From Thermoplasmatales archaeon UBA509 (GTDB lineage: Archaea > Thermoplasmatota > Thermoplasmata > Thermoplasmatales > Thermoplasmataceae), in the NCBI GenBank assembly GCA_002498845.1, contig DAJC01000026.1, positions 1 through 11,829 on the forward strand: a DNA stretch of 11,829 bases, in the 5' to 3' direction. The position numbers and the translations under genes are program-made. Shown here piece by piece: positions 7,045 through 11,829 of this stretch (within the stretch, counting starts at the first letter, position 1; each line of letters opens with the position of its first letter). The notes below the pieces were generated by a model. The model worked only from the letters and a program-made list of their open reading frames with translations, was not told the DNA's origin and made no database searches.

Positions 7045-8058
7045 ATGAAGTGTATCGTCTGCGATAAGAATGAGGCAGTGGATCACGGGCAGTGCCTTGA
7101 ATGCCTTAGCAAAGGTTTGCAGATTTCTGTAACCGGTTCAATAGACATAACAATATGCCCCAAGTGTGGCTCATACAAAATAGGAAACAGGTGGCACAGG
7201 TCAGCAATGAAGGCGAACCTTGCCTCAAAACTTGAGAAGCATATTTCCAGTGGTGAAACTGGAACAGAATTGAGAGTTGTTGCTGATTCCATTGATATTA
7301 AGAGGACCGAAGGCAGGATTGACTTCCTTGTGACAGCCGACTACAGGAATCTTGTGTCACAACCGCGCCACCTGAGCATACCCGGTAAGATTCTTCTGAA
7401 CAGCTGCCCAACCTGCAACAAGATCACAGGGTCATATTACGAGGCTATAATCCAGATGAGGACCCTGGACGCTGAATATTCCCCAATCATCGACAGCGCA
7501 ATGGACCTCATCGATCCTTTCCTGGTCAACATGGAGAGCAACTCAAACGATTCCTTTGTTTCAAAGATTGTCAGGCTCAAGGAAGGCCTAGATCTGTATA
7601 TAGGCAAAAAGAATGATGCGCTTAAAATTTCAAAATTCTTACATGACAACTTCTTCTCGGAGATAAAGACCACAAAAAAACTTGCTGGCAGGAAGGAAGG
7701 AGAGGATTTCTACCGATACACATACCTTGTCAGGCTGATGAATCTTAAAGCAGGCACACTGATGTACCATAATGGGATTACGTACATTCTTGAAACAGCT
7801 ACAGCAAATACCCTGAAATTAATCGATGCTTCATCGGAGAGAAGGGTGGATGTGCAGCAGAACGACTTCTATTCTGGGTCATACACGTACTCTAACGAAG
7901 TTGTCCCTCTCAGGAAATATATTGTCCTTGCAGCCGGAAACGACGAGACACAGATAATGGACAGCGTAACATTCACCACTCACTTTGTTAAGGGCAATTT
8001 CAGCGGAGAGATCAGTGCCTTCGATTATAATGGCAAATTTATAGTAAAAAGGAATTAG
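7045..8058 (+). CDS. NMD3-family protein
   Basis: The 337-residue product is an archaeal homologue of NMD3, which in eukaryotes binds the 60S subunit at the inter-subunit face for export and late maturation; in archaea a role in large-subunit maturation is inferred. Four CxxC pairs appear at residues 3/6, 17/20, 38/41 and 121/124, matching the zinc-binding N-terminal region of the family (ICPKCGS and SCPTCNKITGSYYEA are characteristic). The middle part has a RNase H-like/eL22-like region in known NMD3 structures, and the C-terminal third is consistent with the beta-rich eIF5A-like domain. It starts three bases after the acyl-CoA dehydrogenase stop, an odd partner, and ends 46 bases before the arginine deiminase gene. 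Confidence 0.9.
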   Translation: MKCIVCDKNEAVDHGQCLECLSKGLQISVTGSIDITICPKCGSYKIGNRWHRSAMKANLASKLEKHISSGETGTELRVVADSIDIKRTEGRIDFLVTADYRNLVSQPRHLSIPGKILLNSCPTCNKITGSYYEAIIQMRTLDAEYSPIIDSAMDLIDPFLVNMESNSNDSFVSKIVRLKEGLDLYIGKKNDALKISKFLHDNFFSEIKTTKKLAGRKEGEDFYRYTYLVRLMNLKAGTLMYHNGITYILETATANTLKLIDASSERRVDVQQNDFYSGSYTYSNEVVPLRKYIVLAAGNDETQIMDSVTFTTHFVKGNFSGEISAFDYNGKFIVKRN

Positions 8059-8062
8059 CGGC

Positions 8063-8080
8063 ATCATTATTATTTCATCC
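8063..8080 (+). promoter_or_regulatory. Possible promoter region of the arginine deiminase gene
   Basis: The 46-base gap holds an AT-rich CATCATTATTATTTC stretch centred about 30 bases before the ATG at 8105. It could act as a TATA element for a nearly leaderless transcript. The same T-rich stretch could also help end the upstream transcript. Weak evidence either way. Confidence 0.25.
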
Positions 8081-8104
8081 TGTCATATCCATCGGCGTGG
8101 ATTT

Positions 8105-9370
8105 ATGAACATAAGATCTGAATGGGATCCGCTAAGGGAGGTCATGATGCACAGGCCAGGCACAGAGATCGATTATGCCATGCTGGCGCCAAAGGCGTTT
8201 CTCTTCGAAAGGCCATTCAAGTCACGGGTTGCGGTTCAGGAGCACGAGAATCTGGAACTGGTGCTGAAGGAGAACGGAGTAAGGGTGAGATTGCTCAGGA
8301 ACACAGTTGTGGACGCTGCGGACCAGAATCCTGATTTTCGGCAGGAGCTGGAGCAGAAAGTTCTGGACACAGTAAGATTCTTTGGGAACCTGAACAGATC
8401 CGGGCAGGCAAAGGCAGAACTTGAAAGAAATATAAAATACCTGGATTCATCAACACTTTTCAATATTATAACACTTGAGCCGTCCATTGACCTGAAGGAG
8501 GACAGCGAACCTGGTAGTGAGTATCCTACGGTTTATTCCAACGTGCCTCTTGCAAACCTGTATTTCATGAGGGATCAGCAGGCCGTTGTTCCGGGAGGGG
8601 TAATCTTCGGGAAGATGAAGAGACTGCAGAGAATGAAGGAACCAGAGATCACGCAGTTCGTTATTTCCAGGGCCCTGAGGGAGAAGAACTCCATAACAAT
8701 ATCAGAGAACGGAGTCTTTGAAGGCGGGGATTTCATGCCAGCAGGGAAGTTCGCCCTCATTGGAACAGGATCAAGGACCAATCTGGACGGTGCCATGCAG
8801 GCAATAAGATCTGGTCTTCTGGACTTCGATGAGATTGCAGTGGTGAATAACCCACTCTATGATTTCATGGCTGGAAGCCCCAAAGACCCCATGGTGAACA
8901 TGCACCTTGACACATACTTCAATCTGGCCGGAGATGGTGTTGCGGTTGGTGCTGGCGAACTAATGCGAAAGGCTGAACTGACAATCTATTCAGGAAGAGG
9001 GTCGGACCGGGGAACCGTGATGGGAAAGGATACCCTGTACAGTTACCTGAAAAAGAAAAGCTTCAGTCTGGTGGAACTGAGTCTGGCAGAGCAGCTTGGG
9101 TATTCCTCAAACTTTCTTACACTCCGGGACAGGAAAATTGTTGCAGTTAACGTTGCGACCGTGCTTGACAGGCTTCTCGGACAGCATGTATTTCCAGACT
9201 ATGTGGAGCGGGAAGTACAAAAGGATCTGGAGAATAAGGGGAGAAATGACCTCTTTCCAAACAGCAAGGCTGTCAGGGATCATGGCATCGACCATGTGGA
9301 GGTTAAACTGAGTGAATTGACAGGTGGATACGGTGGAGCCCACTGCATGACCGCAGCGCTTTCACGCTGA
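8105..9370 (+). CDS. arcA: Arginine deiminase
   Basis: Arginine deiminase hydrolyses L-arginine to citrulline and ammonia, the first step of the arginine deiminase pathway. The 421-residue length is normal. The N-terminus SEWDPLREVMMHRPG matches the family. Catalytic positions of the guanidine-modifying enzyme fold are all visible: Asp157 in FMRDQQ, Glu206 in EGGDFMPAG, His267 and Asp269 in NMHLDT, and the nucleophile Cys414 in GGAHCMTAAL, seven residues from the C-terminus. No ornithine carbamoyltransferase or carbamate kinase gene is in the window, so ATP generation from citrulline cannot be shown here. Ammonia release may help acid tolerance in an acidophile; that is speculation. Other amidinotransferase-family enzymes are less likely given the full motif set. 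Confidence 0.93.
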   Translation: MNIRSEWDPLREVMMHRPGTEIDYAMLAPKAFLFERPFKSRVAVQEHENLELVLKENGVRVRLLRNTVVDAADQNPDFRQELEQKVLDTVRFFGNLNRSGQAKAELERNIKYLDSSTLFNIITLEPSIDLKEDSEPGSEYPTVYSNVPLANLYFMRDQQAVVPGGVIFGKMKRLQRMKEPEITQFVISRALREKNSITISENGVFEGGDFMPAGKFALIGTGSRTNLDGAMQAIRSGLLDFDEIAVVNNPLYDFMAGSPKDPMVNMHLDTYFNLAGDGVAVGAGELMRKAELTIYSGRGSDRGTVMGKDTLYSYLKKKSFSLVELSLAEQLGYSSNFLTLRDRKIVAVNVATVLDRLLGQHVFPDYVEREVQKDLENKGRNDLFPNSKAVRDHGIDHVEVKLSELTGGYGGAHCMTAALSR

Positions 9371-9385
9371 TCCCACCCATCACAT

Positions 9386-9399
9386 CGAAACCTTTAATT
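9386..9399 (+). promoter_or_regulatory. BRE/TATA promoter of rps3ae
   Basis: CGAAAC followed by CTTTAAT resembles a purine-rich BRE next to a TATA box. Initiation about 25 bases downstream would leave a leader of roughly 35 bases before the ATG at 9456, in which GAGGGAT forms a partial Shine-Dalgarno match. A short perfect inverted repeat (TCAGC/GCTGA, 9405-9419) lies just upstream of or at the predicted start. Confidence 0.45.
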
Positions 9400-9455
9400 C
9401 AAAATCAGCATTACGCTGACATCACGATAGATCACAGAAAATTTAGAGGGATTTA

Positions 9456-10094
9456 ATGGCAAAGGATAGAAGTTCAAAGAAAGGAAAGGACAAATTCAAG
9501 GAGAAAAACTGGTACACCATAGTATCACCTGATTATTTCGGCGGAAAAGAGCTTACACTGAGTCTTGGCAACTCGCCTGAGAGCATGGTTGGCAGGAAGG
9601 TGGAAGTGCCGGTTTCAGATTTTACAGGGAATTTCAAAAGAGCCAACGCAAAGATGATATTCAAGATCCTTTCCTGCCAGGGAACAAAGTGTTCCACTGA
9701 ATTCCTGGGTCACTCCCTTAGTGATGACTATATCAGAAGAATGGTCAGGCGCAGAAAAGAGAGAATAGATATTATTCATGAGGTCAATGCATCCGATAAG
9801 TCAAAGATGGTTCTCAAGGTGGTCATCGTCACAGACGGAAAACTCAATGCCTCCAAGAGAGTGGAAATCAGAAACTCCGTTCTATCCTTCCTTGATGAGA
9901 AATCCAGTGGTATGACATACGGAGATCTTGCCAAGTACGTTGTTGGCGACGACATATACAATGACATAATCAACGCGGCGAAAGATATATACCCTATCAG
10001 GAAGATTGAGCTCAGAAAGTCGGTACTTGTTACCCACGAGAACAGCGGAAATGCAGTTAATACCGAAGAGCCTGGAATAGAACAGGCATCCTGA
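9456..10094 (+). CDS. rps3ae: 30S ribosomal protein eS1 (S3Ae)
   Basis: This 212-residue basic protein is the archaeal S3Ae/eS1 component of the small subunit platform. Recognisable segments are the Lys-rich start followed by KNWYTIVSPDYFGGKEL, then VEVPVSDFTGNF (about 48-59), LGHSLSDDYIRRMVRRRKERID (about 85-105, family signature split over the arginine cluster), and a C-terminal half ending YPIRKIELRKSVL. Length is normal, with a short acidic tail. It has its own likely promoter and ends nine bases before the tRNA-Met gene, with a seven-T run between them. Confidence 0.95.
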   Translation: MAKDRSSKKGKDKFKEKNWYTIVSPDYFGGKELTLSLGNSPESMVGRKVEVPVSDFTGNFKRANAKMIFKILSCQGTKCSTEFLGHSLSDDYIRRMVRRRKERIDIIHEVNASDKSKMVLKVVIVTDGKLNASKRVEIRNSVLSFLDEKSSGMTYGDLAKYVVGDDIYNDIINAAKDIYPIRKIELRKSVLVTHENSGNAVNTEEPGIEQAS

Positions 10095-10101
10095 TTTTTT
10101 T
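10095..10101 (+). terminator. T7 run between rps3ae and tRNA-Met
   Basis: Seven consecutive T follow the rps3ae stop codon directly and end two bases before the tRNA. This fits an archaeal oligo-U terminator, perhaps partial. No clear separate tRNA promoter is seen in the end of rps3ae, so some read-through into the tRNA would be needed if the two share a transcript. Confidence 0.4.
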
Positions 10102-10103
10102 AT

Positions 10104-10196
10104 GCCGGGGTGGCTTAGCTGGAGGAGCGCCGGACTCATAAGAATGGAATGTTCTGAGAAATCCGGAGGTCTCGGGTTCGAACCCCGATCCCGGCA
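10104..10196 (+). tRNA. Elongator tRNA-Met (CAT) with intron
   Basis: A full cloverleaf can be drawn. The acceptor stem GCCGGGG pairs with TCCCGGC (discriminator A at 10196). The D stem is GCTT/GAGC with loop AGCTGGAG, and the T arm is TCGGG-TTCGAAC-CCCGA. The anticodon stem CCGGA/TCCGG encloses a loop interrupted by a 20-base intron. After removal the loop is CTCATAA, with anticodon CAT at 10137-10139. The acceptor and body match archaeal elongator tRNA-Met rather than initiator (AGCGGG start) or the modified CAT tRNA-Ile; that distinction is from knowledge of these families. The 3' CCA is not encoded. It follows rps3ae closely and borders an AT-rich accessory stretch. Confidence 0.93.
10141..10160 (+). 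other. 20-base bulge-helix-bulge intron in tRNA-Met
   Basis: The intron lies between tRNA positions 37 and 38. The exon bases CTCA (10135-10138) pair with intron TGAG, flanked by three-base bulges TAA and AAA. The inner helix GAAT/GTTC closes a five-base loop, and the outer helix is the anticodon stem. This is a canonical archaeal splicing endonuclease target, cut after the second base of each bulge. Confidence 0.88.
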
Positions 10197-10215
10197 TACC
10201 CCAAAAAGTTCAATG

Positions 10216-10371
10216 CTATATTGCTTCCACAATGGTTATCTTACCACTCTCATGCATCTTTCTGTCATTGAAGCTATTCTTAATGCGTTCGTTTGAAAGC
10301 TGAATAAAGGTGGATGTTCTTATGTCTTCGAGCTTACTTATATAGCCTGGAACAGCACTCACTTTGTTGCC
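10216..10371 (-). pseudogene. Orphan reading-frame fragment, unknown family
   Basis: Fifty-one sense codons are open on the minus strand between two stops, with balanced protein-like composition: it contains YISKLEDIRTSTFIQLSNER and ends ESGKITIVEAI. There is a GTG near the beginning but no ATG, and no obvious promoter. It looks like the C-terminal end of a larger lost protein. I do not recognise the family. It stops 20 bases from the tRNA 3' end. Confidence 0.3.
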
Positions 10372-10391
10372 CTATCATTATCTGATAAGGG
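10370..10391. repeat. Inverted repeat CCCTATCA / TGATAAGGG
   Basis: The arms CCCTATCA and TGATA-A-GGG pair over eight bases with a single bulged A around a five-base loop. The core TATCA/TGATA recurs at 10660-10678. Role unknown; it could be a transposon-end remnant, a protein site or chance. Confidence 0.35.
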
Positions 10392-10501
10392 AGTATTTGT
10401 GAAGGATAAAAATCGTATTCACTTAAAATATTAATCAAATCCTAACTGGATCGTAGAATTTTATTTAGTCATACAATTTTTTCAGTGATCGACCATTATT
10501 A

Positions 10502-10698
10502 CTAAAACGGCTGTTCATTGTTCTTTTTCTGAAAAATTATTAAATAATCTCTTACCCTAAGGCCCCAAATTCCATTGAGTATAGGTGTGAGTGGTTCGCC
10601 GCGATGATTATAAGCCTCAACTTTACGAAGAGCCCTCATTTTAACATTTCCTGAATAACATTATCACGTTTTGATAATAGATCCGGAATCTCAAGTCA
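10502..10698 (-). pseudogene. Broken RelE/HigB-like toxin remnant
   Basis: On the minus strand one short frame (10695-10636) reads LEIPDLLSKRDNVIQEMLK and stops. A second frame begins at an overlapping ATG (10639) and reads 45 residues to a stop at 10502, including RKVEAYNHRGEPLTPILNGI and then GLRVRDYLIIFQ. The combination (short helix pair, PIxNGIW, LRVRDY.IIF strand) resembles the core of RelE/ParE/HigB-type toxins, which normally read LRVGDYRIIY. The frame change and missing N-terminus suggest an inactivated gene. No antitoxin partner is recognisable beside it. Family assignment is by eye and tentative. Confidence 0.35.
10660..10678. repeat. Perfect inverted repeat ATTATCA-N5-TGATAAT
   Basis: Seven-base arms pair perfectly around CGTTT. 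It lies within the toxin-like remnant and shares the TATCA/TGATA core with the repeat at 10370-10391. Function unknown. Confidence 0.4.
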
Positions 10699-10810
10699 GA
10701 ATTAGATCTTGAGTCATAGGTGTTAATACGTATGGAAACATGATCAAATTCCTGATTCTAGGCCCATTTATGTCATCAATTCCTTCCATAAGCCTAGGGA
10801 AAGGATTGGA

Positions 10811-10833
10811 AGATATTCCTTAAGCTAATATCT
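10811..10833. repeat. Perfect inverted repeat AGATATT-N9-AATATCT
   Basis: Seven-base perfect arms flank a nine-base loop about 100 bases before vapB. No T-run follows on either strand, so it is not a clear terminator. It may be a regulator site or a remnant. Confidence 0.35.
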
Positions 10834-10895
10834 GCTGGCTATTTCAGGGGAGTAGGAAAGAACCAGCATTTCTTGAATCATGAACCAGAAAAAGG

Positions 10896-10927
10896 TTAAT
10901 ATGTTTTACACACAAATATATGTGTGT
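10896..10927 (+). promoter_or_regulatory. vapBC promoter with palindromic operator
   Basis: A TATA-like TTAATAT (10896-10902) is followed by a palindrome with perfect seven-base arms ACACACA and TGTGTGT around AATATA (10908-10927). The vapB ATG is at 10935. The palindrome covers the predicted transcription start, where VapB or the VapBC complex usually binds to repress its own operon. The box and operator are seen; their use is inferred. Confidence 0.55.
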
Positions 10928-10934
10928 GAACTAG

Positions 10935-11156
10935 ATGGGAAGCAAAAACATATCTATTTCTGATGAAGCCTACTTAAGGTTATCAGAGCTAAAGTTAAAA
11001 AACGAAAGTTTTACAGAACTCATTTATAGATTGACAAATAAAACAAATGTGCTTGATTTAAGGGACATCATAAGTGAAGATGAGGGAAAATCCTTAGAGG
11101 AAAATATTGGAGATTCGAGGAAACTAAGCAAGGAAAGAATAGATAATGATAGCTGA
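10935..11156 (+). CDS. vapB: VapB-type antitoxin (DUF217 family)
   Basis: This 73-residue protein looks like the archaeal VapB antitoxins of the DUF217 family. The N-terminal NISISDEAYLRLSELK followed by ESFTELIYRLTNK is the family's typical DNA-binding and dimerisation half. The acidic, Lys-rich C-terminal half (about 45-73) would wrap and block the toxin. The ATG is eight bases behind an operator-like palindrome and there is no Shine-Dalgarno site, which fits a leaderless start. The stop codon lies 11 bases inside vapC, so translation of the two is probably coupled. AT-rich codon use differs from the ribosomal genes upstream and suggests acquisition. Confidence 0.88.
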   Translation: MGSKNISISDEAYLRLSELKLKNESFTELIYRLTNKTNVLDLRDIISEDEGKSLEENIGDSRKLSKERIDNDS

Positions 11157-11535
11157 TACTTCATTTCTTATAGACATAATGAAATCTGATAAAGAGGCTA
11201 TAAAGAAAGCTGAGGAAATTGAAAATAAAGGAAGCACTATCGCAGTTACCTCGATTTCAATTTTTGAGTTGTTCGTTGGTGTGACCCTTAGCATTAAACA
11301 GGATCGGGAGAGAAATAAGATAAATCGAATACTCAAAGGCCTATCAATAATAAGTTTTGATGAGGATTCTGCAATAGAGGCTGGAAAGATCTTTGCACAA
11401 AAAAGAAAGAATGGATCAACAATAGAACCAGAAGATTCTATGATTGCAGGTATCTGTTCAAGAAGAAATGAGATCCTAGTCACTCGAAATATTAAGCATT
11501 TTAACGATATAGAAGGTTTGAGAGTAGAGAGTTAG
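11146..11535 (+). CDS. vapC: VapC toxin, PIN-domain ribonuclease
   Basis: VapC toxins cut tRNA or rRNA with a metal-dependent PIN nuclease. The 129-residue product is of normal length and has the acidic active-site set: Asp4 in MIADTSFLID, Glu41 in ISIFELFVG, and Asp97 in EPEDSMIAGI. VTRNIKHFNDIEGL (112-125) supplies the usual Asn and the following HF motif. It overlaps vapB by 11 bases. All catalytic residues are present and the frame is intact, so the pair is probably active. The RNA target cannot be told from sequence. Downstream lies the opposite-strand remnant of an insertion sequence. Confidence 0.92.
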   Translation: MIADTSFLIDIMKSDKEAIKKAEEIENKGSTIAVTSISIFELFVGVTLSIKQDRERNKINRILKGLSIISFDEDSAIEAGKIFAQKRKNGSTIEPEDSMIAGICSRRNEILVTRNIKHFNDIEGLRVES

Positions 11536-11542
11536 TGACCTC

Positions 11543-11713
11543 CTACCCTATCTTTCGAAAGGGGCTTCCTGCTTCCACGGTTACCAGCGGAACCTCCACA
11601 GGCATGAATTCCCTCCGGCCCGGGGGCACTTTGCTCTCCATGCTCAGCCAATGGACTTTACGGACACAGGCACGCATGGAGCCACGCGTTATCCAACCTT
11701 CTTCCATTCTGTC
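11543..11713 (-). pseudogene. tnpB: 3' remnant of an IS200/IS605-type tnpB gene
   Basis: The minus-strand frame ends RREFMPVEVPLVTVEAGSPF plus four residues and a stop at 11543. The pattern PVExP followed by ExGSP is the usual tail behind the zinc ribbon of archaeal TnpB (OrfB) proteins, which are RNA-guided nucleases of IS200/IS605 elements. The preceding EEGWITRGSMRAC is also compatible. The zinc ribbon and the RuvC-like catalytic core are absent; upstream the frame changes character and no further TnpB-like residues appear. It is therefore a 3' scar. In intact elements this same DNA encodes the 3' part of the guide (omega) RNA. The call rests on remembered tail patterns and is moderate. 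Confidence 0.5.
11552..11561. repeat. Palindrome CTTTCGAAAG at the tnpB remnant end
   Basis: A perfect ten-base palindrome spans the last codons of the tnpB-like frame. On the minus strand it is preceded by GAAGCAGGAAGCCCC and followed by ATAGGGTAGG. The same layout occurs in variant form at 11761-11798, suggesting that both are right-end hairpins of related elements. Confidence 0.4.
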
Positions 11714-11767
11714 TGCTGGTGAGCATCGTAATACTTCTAGAAAACATAAAAAAGTTTCACCTTCGTC

Positions 11768-11787
11768 CCTCCCTTTCGGAAGGGGGG
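11768..11787. repeat. GC-rich hairpin CCTCCCTT-TCGG-AAGGGGGG
   Basis: An eight-base-pair stem (one T-G wobble) closes a four-base loop. On the minus strand it is preceded by GAGCGGGAAAT, echoing GAAGCAGGAAG beside the palindrome at 11552. It may be the right-end structure of another IS200/IS605-like element that continues past the window edge, or part of a structured RNA. Confidence 0.4.
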
Positions 11788-11829
11788 ATTTCCCGCTCAA
11801 TTTCGTTAAATCCCGACCGGTCCATTTAA

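Larger units (their letters stand above)
10197..10934. other. Gene-poor, AT-rich stretch behind tRNA-Met
   Basis: About 740 bases hold no intact recognisable gene. Base composition is visibly more AT-rich than upstream. Both strands contain only short open stretches, the more protein-like ones on the minus strand (listed separately). There are several inverted repeats: 10370-10391, 10660-10678 and 10811-10833. I read it as a decayed accessory region next to a tRNA, but no duplicated tRNA 3' end that would mark an integration event is seen inside the window. Confidence 0.5.

Noticed and set aside
10104..10196. Initiator tRNA-Met or CAT-anticodon tRNA-Ile
   Set aside because: The acceptor stem GCCGGGG and the arm sequences fit archaeal elongator tRNA-Met. 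The initiator normally begins AGCGGG, and tRNA-Ile(CAT) has a different acceptor.
9882..10232. Minus-strand frame of 116 codons across the rps3ae end and the tRNA
   Set aside because: It runs antisense through rps3ae and through the tRNA, including the motif GSNPRPPDFSE that is typical of false translations of tRNA genes.
10102..10296. Plus-strand frame of 64 codons over the tRNA
   Set aside because: The peptide MPGWLSWRSAGLIRMECSEK and the following GGLGFEPRSRH are a translation of the tRNA itself, a common artefact.
10197..10934. CRISPR array or tandem repeats in the long gene-poor stretch
   Set aside because: I looked for evenly spaced direct repeats and found none; only isolated inverted repeats occur.
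11714..11800. Extension of the tnpB-like frame upstream to about 11800 as one intact 85-residue gene
   Set aside because: This part lacks zinc-ribbon cysteine pairs and reads through a hairpin and a poly-A tract. It starts only with TTG and looks like a non-coding junction.

Overview
The window is archaeal and most likely from a member of the Thermoplasmata (Thermoplasma/Ferroplasma/Cuniculiplasma-like). It encodes eukaryote-type ribosomal proteins (eS24, eS31, eS1), RNA polymerase subunit Rpo7, Spt4, an NMD3 homologue and an Lhr helicase. It also has a tRNA with a bulge-helix-bulge intron, and short-leader promoters with TATA-like boxes 25-35 bases before start codons. Arginine is mostly AGA/AGG. 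The exact genus cannot be fixed from the sequence alone.

Layout. (1) Positions 1-5664 are all on the minus strand. Read in transcription order, they hold an informational operon: rpo7, spt4, a DUF359 (GTP-dependent dephospho-CoA kinase) gene, rps24e and rps27ae, with short gaps or overlaps. T-runs end this operon. A DUF763 gene follows, then an Lhr-type helicase whose C-terminal end lies beyond base 1. (2) Positions 5665-5883 are a divergent intergenic region that may hold a small membrane ORF or a long rpo7 leader. (3) Positions 5884-10196 are on the plus strand: an acyl-CoA dehydrogenase, an NMD3-family protein 3 bases behind it, an arginine deiminase, ribosomal protein eS1 (rps3ae) and an intron-containing elongator tRNA-Met(CAT). 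(4) Positions 10197-11829 look like accessory DNA. This part is visibly more AT-rich up to about 11535. It holds broken minus-strand ORF pieces (one resembling a RelE/HigB-type toxin), several inverted repeats, an intact vapBC toxin-antitoxin pair with a palindrome at its promoter, and the 3' remnant of an IS200/IS605-type tnpB gene with two right-end-like hairpins.

Functionally the window joins transcription (Rpo7, Spt4), translation (eS24, eS31, eS1, tRNA-Met, NMD3), CoA supply and use (DUF359 kinase, acyl-CoA dehydrogenase), arginine catabolism and DNA repair (Lhr, perhaps DUF763). I see no clearly new multi-gene defence or mobile system. The points most worth following are the decayed island behind the tRNA with the tnpB/omega-RNA-like remnant, the candidate small membrane ORF or leader before rpo7, and the DUF763-Lhr pairing.
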